DNA from: an uncultured Slackia sp. | Lineage (GTDB): Bacteria; Actinomycetota; Coriobacteriia; Coriobacteriales; Eggerthellaceae | Direction: 5' to 3' | NCBI GenBank assembly: GCA_900553775.1 | Contig: USEZ01000005.1 | Location: 1-38,471 of the forward strand | DNA: 38,471 nucleotides | Notes under the pieces: generated by a model | What the model saw: the letters and a program-made list of their open reading frames with translations, nothing else | Told to the model about the DNA's origin: nothing | Databases searched by the model: none | Part shown: positions 32,056 through 38,471 of the stretch, piece by piece | Layout: every line of letters starts with the position of its first letter | How positions within the stretch are numbered: the stretch's first letter is position 1 | Made by a program: the position numbers and the translations under genes

Positions 32056-32442
32056 ATGTCCGAAATCGCGAAGATGATCAATGATGCCATCGACAAGGCG
32101 CAGGAGCTGGCAAGCGAGATGAAGGAAGCCGGCGACAAGGTCATCGATGTCATTCAGGAGCAGGCGCCCGCCGTCATGGAAAGCGCCCGCGCGAAGCACG
32201 AGGCGATGACCGAAGCGGCTCGCGAGAATTTCCCCGCGATGGTGGACGAGGCGAAAACCGCTGCCGAACGTGCGGTCGACGAGGGTAAAAACGCCGCCGA
32301 GCGCGTGATGGACGCGACGTCGCATATCGCCGACAAGTCGGCCGAGGCTACGAAAGAAATCGGAACGCATGCCGCCGATGCCGCCAAGGCGGCCGTCGAA
32401 CGCCTCGCCAAGAAAAACGAAGACGATGCAGCGCAGGAATAA
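32056..32442 (+). CDS. Small amphipathic-helix protein (LEA/apolipoprotein-like repeats)
   Basis: 128 residues, start after GAGAGGAGGGCATC. Almost the whole chain is predicted by eye to be long amphipathic alpha-helix, rich in Ala, Glu, Lys and Asp, with roughly 11-residue periodic stretches such as AKTAAERAVDEGKNAAERVMD and DAAKAAVERLAKK. There is no signal peptide or membrane segment, and one Pro pair near residue 40. The composition recalls late-embryogenesis-abundant and phasin-like proteins, which protect or coat other components; that is a resemblance only. It is a separate unit between two terminators. Confidence 0.75.
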   Translation: MSEIAKMINDAIDKAQELASEMKEAGDKVIDVIQEQAPAVMESARAKHEAMTEAARENFPAMVDEAKTAAERAVDEGKNAAERVMDATSHIADKSAEATKEIGTHAADAAKAAVERLAKKNEDDAAQE

Positions 32443-32619
32443 TCCGCGGGATCGCTTCCGTTTGCGGCTTTCTAAGATCCGTGTTCGAACGGGAGGCGTT
32501 GCGTGCCGATTGCGTCGCGCTCACGATGTCGCGTCGAATCGCATGGCATGCGTCTCGGGCGATACGATCCGATAATCGCGTCGGGTTTCGCATGGGGCGA
32601 TCGTAGAGAAGACGCCGAT

Positions 32620-32648
32620 AGAAAGAGGCCGAGGGCCTCTTTCTTTTA
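32620..32648 (+). terminator. Terminator after the helical protein gene
   Basis: AGAAAGAGGCC, GAG loop, GGCCTCTTTCT followed by TTT: an 11-bp perfect stem with U-tail. Confidence 0.92.
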
Positions 32649-32652
32649 TACT
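32647..32652 (+). promoter_or_regulatory. TATACT box just upstream of ecfT (possible leaderless start)
   Basis: TATACT ends eight bases before the ATG of the EcfT gene, so transcription would begin at or next to the start codon. No Shine-Dalgarno sequence precedes that ATG. No clear -35 box is present; it would lie in the terminator stem. Confidence 0.35.
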
Positions 32653-32659
32653 GGCCAGC

Positions 32660-33436
32660 ATGCCGAACATCCATCCTACAGACTGCTCCGATGCCCGCCG
32701 GCCGGCGGGCGCCTTTTCGCGCAGGCGGCGCCCGATACCGAGGCGCTTCGCGGCCGATCCTCGCGTAGCGATTCTCGTCGTGCTCGCCTATTCGGTCGCG
32801 CTTTTCGTCGCGCATTCCTGGCTTGCCATGGCGATGTTCTCGATCGCTTTGGCGGCCGTGTTGCTGTGCGCTCGCATCGACATGCTGAAAATGCTCAAGA
32901 GCCTCGTGCCGCTGCTGGTCATTCTCGTTTTCACGGTGGTCGCCCATATCCCCCAGGGAATCGGCGAAGGCCTGTATTACGCGTTGCGTATCCTGCTTCT
33001 GGCGCTTGCTACCCTTGCCGTGGCGTTTTCCTACGACGACACGCAGCTGGTCAGGGCGTTCTCGTCTTTTCTCGGGCCGTTGCGGGCGGTGCGCGTTCCC
33101 GTTGACGATATCGCCACGATGTTTTCCATCGCCATCCGCTTCATTCCGGTGAGCATGGACGAATTCCAGCGTGTGTCGAACGCCCAGCGAGCTCGCGGCG
33201 CCCGCTTCGACGAAGGAAACGTGGTCGAGCGCGTGAAGTGCTGGGGGAGCGTGCTCGTCCCCATTCTGATTGGCCTGTTCAATCGTGCGAGCGTTCTTGC
33301 GCAGGCCATGGAGGCACGCTGCTACGGAAGTGCACGCAGGACGAGCCTGCATGGCGACGAACGTATGGGCGCATCCGGCATCGTCGCGGCGCTTGCCGCC
33401 TCGTCGGGCTGCCTGGCTATCGCGTTGTTGCTGTGA
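32660..33436 (+). CDS. ecfT: Energy-coupling factor transporter T component (EcfT/CbiQ family)
   Basis: 258 residues with about five membrane segments. EcfT couples ATP hydrolysis by the EcfA/EcfA' ATPases to vitamin uptake through S components. The two coupling-helix signature regions are visible: NAQRARGARFDEGN (the Ala-Arg-Gly motif) and AQAMEARCYG (here Ala-Arg-Cys rather than Ala-Arg-Gly). A basic, Arg/Pro-rich N-terminal extension of about 30 residues precedes the first segment. In many Gram-positive genomes ecfA genes lie between rplQ and ecfT; none is present here. No ribosome site supports the ATG. Confidence 0.85.
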   Translation: MPNIHPTDCSDARRPAGAFSRRRRPIPRRFAADPRVAILVVLAYSVALFVAHSWLAMAMFSIALAAVLLCARIDMLKMLKSLVPLLVILVFTVVAHIPQGIGEGLYYALRILLLALATLAVAFSYDDTQLVRAFSSFLGPLRAVRVPVDDIATMFSIAIRFIPVSMDEFQRVSNAQRARGARFDEGNVVERVKCWGSVLVPILIGLFNRASVLAQAMEARCYGSARRTSLHGDERMGASGIVAALAASSGCLAIALLL

Positions 33437-33758
33437 TCTTTCGCATCCAGGAACGCGGCGGCGCTTTTCGCCGACGTGCGGTTTTGACGTCCGTGCCGTT
33501 TTTTTCGAAGGTCGACGCATTGGGCTCGCCCCGCTTTCAATCGGCGGCTCGACGGCGATGGGCGCCGCGCTGTTCGGCGTCTTTCGTCTTTTCCGCATCG
33601 TGCCGATCGAAGCTCCTCTTGCCGCGCTTGCCCGCCGCTGGCCGGAAACACGGCTGCAACCTGTTACAATCACCCTGTTCATGCGGCGCGCAAGGCGCCG
33701 TTTTCGATGCGGCGGGCGAGGTTTTCGCCGCTTGAAACCGACCGAGGAGGCAATCTTC
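33437..33758. other. Intergenic region upstream of enolase
   Basis: 322 bases, mostly GC-rich. A TACAAT at 33665-33670, about 90 bases before eno, is a candidate -10; no -35 is clear. A T7 run at about 33499-33505 may mark the end of the ecfT transcript, but I could not find a good stem before it. Confidence 0.4.
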
Positions 33759-35054
33759 ATGAGCATCATCTTCGACGTGTACGGCCGTGAGGTTCTCGAT
33801 TCCCGCGGCAATCCGACCGTGGAGGTGGAGGTCACGCTTGACGACGGGTCGTTCGGCCGCGCCATCGTTCCTTCGGGTGCCTCGACGGGCGCTTTCGAAG
33901 CCGTCGAGCTGCGCGACGGCGAGGCGGATCGCTATCTGGGCAAGGGCGTCTCCAAGGCCGTTGCCAACGTCAACGAGGAAATCGCCGATGCGGTCATCGG
34001 CATGAACGTGCTCGACCAGCGCGGAATCGACGCCGAGATGATCGACCTCGACGGCACGCCGAACAAAGGTCGCTTGGGCGCGAATGCCATCCTGGGCGTG
34101 TCGCTCGCCGCTTCGCGCGCAGCGGCCGAATCGCTCGAACTTCCCCTGTATCGCTATGTGGGCGGCGTGAATGCGAATTTGCTGCCCACCCCGATGATGA
34201 ACATCCTCAACGGCGGCGTGCATGCCGACAACAACGTCGATTTCCAGGAATTCATGATCATGCCGGTGGGTGCTCCGACGTTCGCCGAAGGCTTGCGCTG
34301 GTGCGCCGAAATCTACCACACGCTGAAGAAGGTCCTTCACGATGCAGGCCTCGGCGGAGGCGTGGGCGACGAAGGCGGCTTCGCCCCCAATCTCAAGACA
34401 AACGAAGAGCCGCTGAAATACATCACCGAGGCATGCGAGAAGGCCGGCTACAAGCCCGGTTCCGACATCATGTTCGCGATGGATCCTGCTTCCACCGAGT
34501 ATTACGACGCCGAGCGCGGCGTGTACGTGCTTGCGGGCGAAGGCGTGGAGTACACGAGCGAAGAGATGGTCGACTACTGGGAGAAGCTGGTCGATACATA
34601 TCCGATCATCTCGATCGAAGACGGCATGGCCGAAGAAGACTGGGACGGCTGGAAGCTTCTGACCGATCGCATCGGCGACCGCGTGCAGCTGGTGGGCGAC
34701 GATTTGTTCGTCACCAATTCCGAGCGCTTGAAGAAGGGCATCGAGCTGGGCGTTGCCAACGCCATCCTGGTCAAGGTGAACCAGATTGGCAGCCTGACCG
34801 AGGCTCTGGAGGCGATCGAGATGGCCAAGCAGGCGGGCTATGCGTGCGTTATGAGCCATCGCTCCGGCGAATCCGAAGACACTACGATCGCCGATCTGTC
34901 CGTGGCGTGCAATGCGGGCCAGATCAAGACCGGCGCTCCGTGCCGCTCCGACCGCATTGCCAAGTACAACCAGCTCATCCGTATCGAAGAGGAACTGCGC
35001 GAGTCTGGCCGCTACGCCGGCATGGACGCCTTCTACAACATCAAGCGCGCATAA
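33759..35054 (+). CDS. eno: Enolase
   Basis: 431 residues, normal length, start after CGAGGAGGCAATCTTC. It converts 2-phosphoglycerate to phosphoenolpyruvate in glycolysis. Visible family features: IFDVYGREVLDSRGNPTVEV start, PSGASTGAFEAVELRDG, the catalytic Glu region GGGVGDEGGFAPN, metal-binding Asp/Glu in MAMDPAS-like, SIEDGMAEEDWDGW and GDDLFVTN segments, the catalytic Lys in NAILVKVNQIGSL, and the signature SHRSGESEDTTIADL. It is monocistronic and followed by two terminators. Confidence 0.98.
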   Translation: MSIIFDVYGREVLDSRGNPTVEVEVTLDDGSFGRAIVPSGASTGAFEAVELRDGEADRYLGKGVSKAVANVNEEIADAVIGMNVLDQRGIDAEMIDLDGTPNKGRLGANAILGVSLAASRAAAESLELPLYRYVGGVNANLLPTPMMNILNGGVHADNNVDFQEFMIMPVGAPTFAEGLRWCAEIYHTLKKVLHDAGLGGGVGDEGGFAPNLKTNEEPLKYITEACEKAGYKPGSDIMFAMDPASTEYYDAERGVYVLAGEGVEYTSEEMVDYWEKLVDTYPIISIEDGMAEEDWDGWKLLTDRIGDRVQLVGDDLFVTNSERLKKGIELGVANAILVKVNQIGSLTEALEAIEMAKQAGYACVMSHRSGESEDTTIADLSVACNAGQIKTGAPCRSDRIAKYNQLIRIEEELRESGRYAGMDAFYNIKRA

Positions 35055-35252
35055 GGGCATGCCTCGTTTTTCGACGGACGGTCTTTCCTTCGACCGATTC
35101 GTCCGCGCAAGGCATGGGCTTTCGACGGCAGGCGGGGACTTCCAAGAGACGCCCGCCTGCCGCGCATAGCGTGCGGCCCGTTCTTCGTTCGGCCGACACG
35201 CAAACGGCGGCCTTCGGGCGTAAGGGTTCGCGCCGCCGCCTGATTGACGAAA

Positions 35253-35297
35253 AAAGCCGGTCCCCTCACGGAAAAAGGGGCCGGCTTTCCGGTTTTT
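35253..35297 (+). terminator. Terminator after eno
   Basis: AAAGCCGG-T-CCCC (35253-35265) pairs with GGGG-CCGGCTTT (35277-35288) with one bulged T, then CCGG and a six-T run. It lies about 200 bases after the stop. Confidence 0.85.
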
Positions 35298-35399
35298 TGC
35301 GGCTATGCCGCAGTTTCGGGCGCGGATGGCGCCATTGCGGCGGGGGAGAACGGCATATGCCCAGGTCGTGAAGATCGCAGGGGGCGGCATGCCTGCGTC

Positions 35400-35443
35400 T
35401 TTGCGGCACAGCCGCAAAAAATCGCCCGTAAGGGGCGATTTTT
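35400..35443. terminator. Two adjacent hairpins, probable bidirectional terminator
   Basis: TTTGCGGC-ACA-GCCGCAAA (35400-35418) is followed directly by AAAAATCGCCC-GTAAG-GGGCGATTTTT (about 35417-35443). The second has A and T tracts on both sides, so it can stop transcripts from eno and from the minus-strand MoxR gene. Confidence 0.85.
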
Positions 35444-35554
35444 GTGTTCGAATGCCGCGATCGCGCTTCGGAAGGCCTTCGCCCTTCATCTTTATAGACG
35501 CAGGCCGCCGTCTTCTTCTCGGCCGATTGTCCGCAAGTCTCCGATCCGTTTCTT

Positions 35555-37063
35555 CTATGCTTCGTCCAGGTTCAGCCTGCCGATGCGTTGTGCCAGGTCG
35601 TCGCCGCGTTCGTGGAAGAGCAGCTTCTCGTTGTGGGCGAAATAGCGCTCGCAGCCGTGGTCGTTGATGAACGCCATGCTGTGCCGGTTGACCGAAAGGT
35701 CGGTGACGAGCAGCAGCATCTCCTGCCCTTCGCCGAATGCGTCTTCGACGAAGCGGAATACCGCATCGAGCGCATCGGACGCCGCATCGATGCGCGCATC
35801 GAGCGCGTCGAGCATGAGGCCGAATCGCTCTTTGAGCTCGTCGAAGGAAAGCCCGCTTCCCGCACGATCGCGCACGGCGCCTTCGAGCAGTCCCGCGGCG
35901 CGCTCGTAAGCGAGGCGTTTGTCGTCGCTCAGAAGCCCGGCCTCCTTTTCGACGGCGAGCTTGGTGCGGATGGCGGCCGCCTGGGCGGCCGCCAAATCGC
36001 TCGCGTCGGCGGCGCCCGTTTCCTCCATGCGGGCGCGCAGGTCGGCAAGTTGTTCATGCACGAATCCGGCCGCATCCTCCTCGCTTGCCGCCTCTCTGAC
36101 GCGGGAAATCAGCGCGTCGGTGACAAGCCCCATGAGCGATACGCGCTCGTCGAAGGCGGCGGCATGGGCGCGCTCGAGTATTTCGGTGTCGGCCTGCCCG
36201 TCCACGATGGCGTCGATGCGGTAATCCGAGCGGTATTTGGTGAACAGTTCGTAATACACCGAGAAATGCTTGGCCACCTCGGGGTTTTGCACGTATTGCC
36301 CGATGAGCAGGTCGTCTACCGGCAAGCCCTCTTCCTCGTAGAGCTTGATGACCGACGAAAGGTCGTCCCATCCGCGCGCGGTGACGAACGACATGCCGTC
36401 GACGGTGGTTTCCACGCGATAGAAGTTCCCGCGTTCGATATCGAGGTAGGTGAGCACGGCCGGATGCACGCCCGTCTGCACGGCGTAGTCGCGCCAAGCC
36501 TGGTAATCGGGCTCTACGTCGATGCGCTTGAGGCGGTCCCAGGTGGCCATGTCGAAATCGTGCACGGTGCGGTTGTATTCGGGCGGATTGCCCGCCGTCA
36601 CCACGATCCAGCCGTCAGGCACGCGATGACGTCCGAACACCTTGTACTGCAGGAACTGCAGCATGGCGGGCGTGAGCGTTTCGGAGACGCAGTTGATCTC
36701 GTCCAAGAACAGGATGCCTTCCTGCTTGCCCGTGGCCTCCATGGTGTCGTAGACCGAGGCGATGATTTCGCTCATGGTGTATTCGGAAACGTCGTATTCC
36801 ACGCCGCCGTAGGTTTTACGCGCGATGAAGGGAAGGCCGAGGGCGCTTTGGCGGGTGTGGTGCGTCATGGAATACGAGACGAACCCCACTTCGAGCTCCT
36901 GGGCGATCTGCTCCATGATGGCGGTTTTGCCGATGCCGGGCGCGCCGATGAGAAAGACCGGCCGCTGCCTGCTGACGGGCAGGCGGTAATCGCCGAATTC
37001 GTCTTTGGCGAAATACGCCCGCATGGAGCGTTCGATCTGCTTTTTCGCTTGGCTGATGTTCAT
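35555..37063 (-). CDS. MoxR-type AAA+ ATPase
   Basis: 502 residues. The N-terminal AAA domain has Walker A GAPGIGKTA at about 40-48, Walker B ILFLDEIN at about 117-124 and the sensor-like VVTAGNPPEYN. The C-terminal half is largely helical and rich in Ala, Glu and Asp, with a final folded part (MLLLVTDLSVNRHSMAF, then NEKLLFHERGDDLAQRIG). MoxR ATPases act with VWA-domain partners as chaperones or metal-insertion and complex-assembly factors; the VWA gene upstream (37219) is the obvious partner. The long C-terminal extension is beyond a typical 330-residue MoxR. Start after GGAGGAGCAGCC. Confidence 0.88.
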   Translation of the reverse strand: MNISQAKKQIERSMRAYFAKDEFGDYRLPVSRQRPVFLIGAPGIGKTAIMEQIAQELEVGFVSYSMTHHTRQSALGLPFIARKTYGGVEYDVSEYTMSEIIASVYDTMEATGKQEGILFLDEINCVSETLTPAMLQFLQYKVFGRHRVPDGWIVVTAGNPPEYNRTVHDFDMATWDRLKRIDVEPDYQAWRDYAVQTGVHPAVLTYLDIERGNFYRVETTVDGMSFVTARGWDDLSSVIKLYEEEGLPVDDLLIGQYVQNPEVAKHFSVYYELFTKYRSDYRIDAIVDGQADTEILERAHAAAFDERVSLMGLVTDALISRVREAASEEDAAGFVHEQLADLRARMEETGAADASDLAAAQAAAIRTKLAVEKEAGLLSDDKRLAYERAAGLLEGAVRDRAGSGLSFDELKERFGLMLDALDARIDAASDALDAVFRFVEDAFGEGQEMLLLVTDLSVNRHSMAFINDHGCERYFAHNEKLLFHERGDDLAQRIGRLNLDEA

Positions 37064-37184
37064 GGCTGCTCCTCCGATTCGATACGGTATGTCGTGTTCT
37101 CTCGCGATGCGCCTCGCCGACGGGCATTCGCCGCGCGTTTACCTTCCGCAATCGCGCCGTCCGTGTGCGGCCGCGGAATCGAAA

Positions 37185-37201
37185 CCAGGCTTCGTGCCTG
37201 G
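37185..37201 (-). terminator. Small hairpin between the VWA and MoxR genes
   Basis: CCAGGC (37185-37190) pairs with GCCTGG (37196-37201); on the minus strand TTTCG follows. It may attenuate or process the transcript between the two genes. Weak as a terminator. Confidence 0.35.
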
Positions 37202-37218
37202 GATAACAACGGTTTTCC

Positions 37219-38471
37219 TCACTCTATCAGCACTTTTTCTTCCAATACCACCTTCATGGCCCATACGGGCACGGAAACGCCCGCGTCGTCGTCGACAAAG
37301 ACGAACGCCGCCTCGTAATCGGGCTTTCGTGCGGGGAAGGTGCCCTGTCCGTCGGTGAAGTAGATGATGCCCGCCAGGTCGGCGAACTCGCCGCGCTCGA
37401 GCGCGGCGTCGACATAGGAGAACACGGGGCGGAAATCGGTGCCGCCGAGCCCTTTGATCTCGAGGTCGTCGAGGTAGCGGTTCAGGTCGGCGAGCGACGA
37501 AATGCGCGCGATGTCGGTTATCGCCGCGTCGCATTGGATGATATGCACGTTCATATCGGCGAAAAAGCTCGTTTCGTTGGAAAGGATCGCATAGGTCTTC
37601 TCGATGAACGCGCGCACGAGGCCGTCTTTGGTGGATGCGGACGTGTCGATGGCCACGACGAAATCGCGGATGCGCTTCTCCTCGCTGTATTCGAGCGGTT
37701 CGATCAGCGGCAGGTTTCCATAGAGCGAAAGCCCGTAGCAGTAGTAGACGTAGTCGAATTCGTCGTCGTTGATGCGCATATGCTCGCCCATGCGCGCGAA
37801 TTTGCGCAGGAATTCGCGGTAGTCCTGCTTCTCGCGCGTGACGGCGCGCAGATTCATGGCCAAGTTCGACCCTTCGACGCCCCAGAGCTGCACGTAGGTA
37901 TCAAGCTGGACGCCCATTTCGTAGGCGGCGTTTTTCCATTGCTCGCGCGAACGGTCCAGGTTCACCGTGTCGGCGAAGCGCTTGCCGATCGCTTCCGCGG
38001 CGTTTTCGGGAGCCTTTTTCTGCACGATGTCTTCCTGCTTCAGCCCGCGCCGCGATGCATGGCTTTTCTTGCGCGTGTCGGCATCGTCGGGCAGCTCGGC
38101 GTCGGTTCCGTCCTGCGCCGCCTGTCTGGCCGCATCCGTGCGCTTCGTGTCGTTTTCTTCGACGCGTCTGCTTTCGGTCCGGTCGCGCCGTCGCGCCTCC
38201 TCGGCCGCCATGGCATGCCAAGGAGCATGGTCGTCGACGAGGAACGGCTCTCTCATCGCCTGTATGGTTTCATCGTCATTATAAGTTTCTAGAAGATACC
38301 TATATATAGTTTCGGCTGTAACAATAGAAAGGTTTGCTTCTATCTCTGCAAGCGTCGCAAGCTGGCGGGACGATTGCTCCGTGCGCGCGGCCGGCAGATC
38401 GAGCTGCGCTATCACGTGCTCCACGGCGATGTCGCATGCGGCGTCCCACCGCGGTTCATCGACGCGTTCGT
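37219..38471 (-). CDS. VWA-domain / putative metallopeptidase-like protein (5' end outside window)
   Basis: At least 417 residues; the frame stays open to the right edge, so the N-terminus is not seen. The first visible residues (ERVDEPRWDAACDIAVEHVI) match the region after the metal site of the DUF2201 N-terminal domain, usually found as DPxLWNxACDxAVN. A charged linker (about residues 80-150 from the visible end) follows. The C-terminal VWA-like domain has the MIDAS-type DTSAS motif, then GGTDF and ITYFTDG-like IIYFTDGQG. The protein should partner the MoxR ATPase downstream (156 bases away). Calling the upstream GTG at 38424 the start would be wrong given the conserved residues before it. 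Confidence 0.88.
   Translation of the reverse strand, partial: ERVDEPRWDAACDIAVEHVIAQLDLPAARTEQSSRQLATLAEIEANLSIVTAETIYRYLLETYNDDETIQAMREPFLVDDHAPWHAMAAEEARRRDRTESRRVEENDTKRTDAARQAAQDGTDAELPDDADTRKKSHASRRGLKQEDIVQKKAPENAAEAIGKRFADTVNLDRSREQWKNAAYEMGVQLDTYVQLWGVEGSNLAMNLRAVTREKQDYREFLRKFARMGEHMRINDDEFDYVYYCYGLSLYGNLPLIEPLEYSEEKRIRDFVVAIDTSASTKDGLVRAFIEKTYAILSNETSFFADMNVHIIQCDAAITDIARISSLADLNRYLDDLEIKGLGGTDFRPVFSYVDAALERGEFADLAGIIYFTDGQGTFPARKPDYEAAFVFVDDDAGVSVPVWAMKVVLEEKVLIE

Noticed and set aside
37219..38424. Complete VWA gene starting at the GTG at 38424
   Set aside because: Conserved family residues continue in frame upstream to the window edge, so the gene is truncated by the window.

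Overview
This is about 38.5 kb of high-GC chromosome that reads like a member of the Coriobacteriia, most likely Eggerthellaceae. The evidence is: LuxR-type regulators fused to a multi-pass membrane domain, Tat-exported respiratory reductases (one molybdopterin enzyme, one flavoprotein lipoprotein), LutABC-type lactate oxidation, a C-minus (zinc-free) ribosomal protein S4, and an L17 with a long Lys/Glu/Ala tail. The assignment is an inference from gene content; no rRNA gene, tRNA gene, CRISPR array, IS element or prophage was seen.

Layout. 1-1512: 3' end of an isochorismatase-family hydrolase and a convergent membrane protein of unknown function. 1829-7804: L-lactate permease and a class I aminotransferase on the plus strand, facing lutABC on the minus strand. 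8109-9331: glyoxalase I-like protein and NAD+ synthase, closed by a strong terminator. 9570-18819: a respiratory-type cluster made of a winged-helix-like protein, a Tat-exported Mo-bisPGD oxidoreductase, a four-cluster ferredoxin subunit, a DmsC/NrfD-type anchor, a TorD chaperone, NapG-like and NapH-like ferredoxins, and a membrane LuxR regulator. 18800-22076: a second membrane LuxR regulator (minus strand, its 3' end overlapping the first) divergent from a Tat lipoprotein flavoprotein reductase. 22226-27881: mixed metabolism (winged-helix/TM protein, class I aldolase, acetamidase/formamidase, TsaE, universal stress protein, and a threonine aldolase interrupted by an in-frame TAG). 28345-31811: the alpha-operon block infA-rpmJ-rpsM-rpsK-rpsD-rpoA-rplQ. 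32056-35054: helical repeat-like protein, EcfT and enolase. 35555 to the right edge: MoxR AAA ATPase and a VWA protein that runs off the window.

How the parts work together. Lactate would enter by the permease and be oxidised to pyruvate by LutABC. The molybdoenzyme cluster and the flavoprotein would be anaerobic terminal reductases (or dehydroxylase-like enzymes) outside the membrane, taking electrons from menaquinol through DmsC/NrfD-type and NapGH-type modules, each controlled by a neighbouring membrane LuxR sensor. This is the substrate-inducible anaerobic respiration layout typical of gut Eggerthellaceae; the substrates cannot be read from the sequence.

The points most worth a second look are the uncharacterised molybdoenzyme cluster, the flavoprotein that lacks the fumarate reductase catalytic residues, the amber codon inside threonine aldolase, the AT-rich repeat-bearing island at 25116-25495, and the dyad-symmetry elements placed in promoter positions at 9408, 17237 and 7819.
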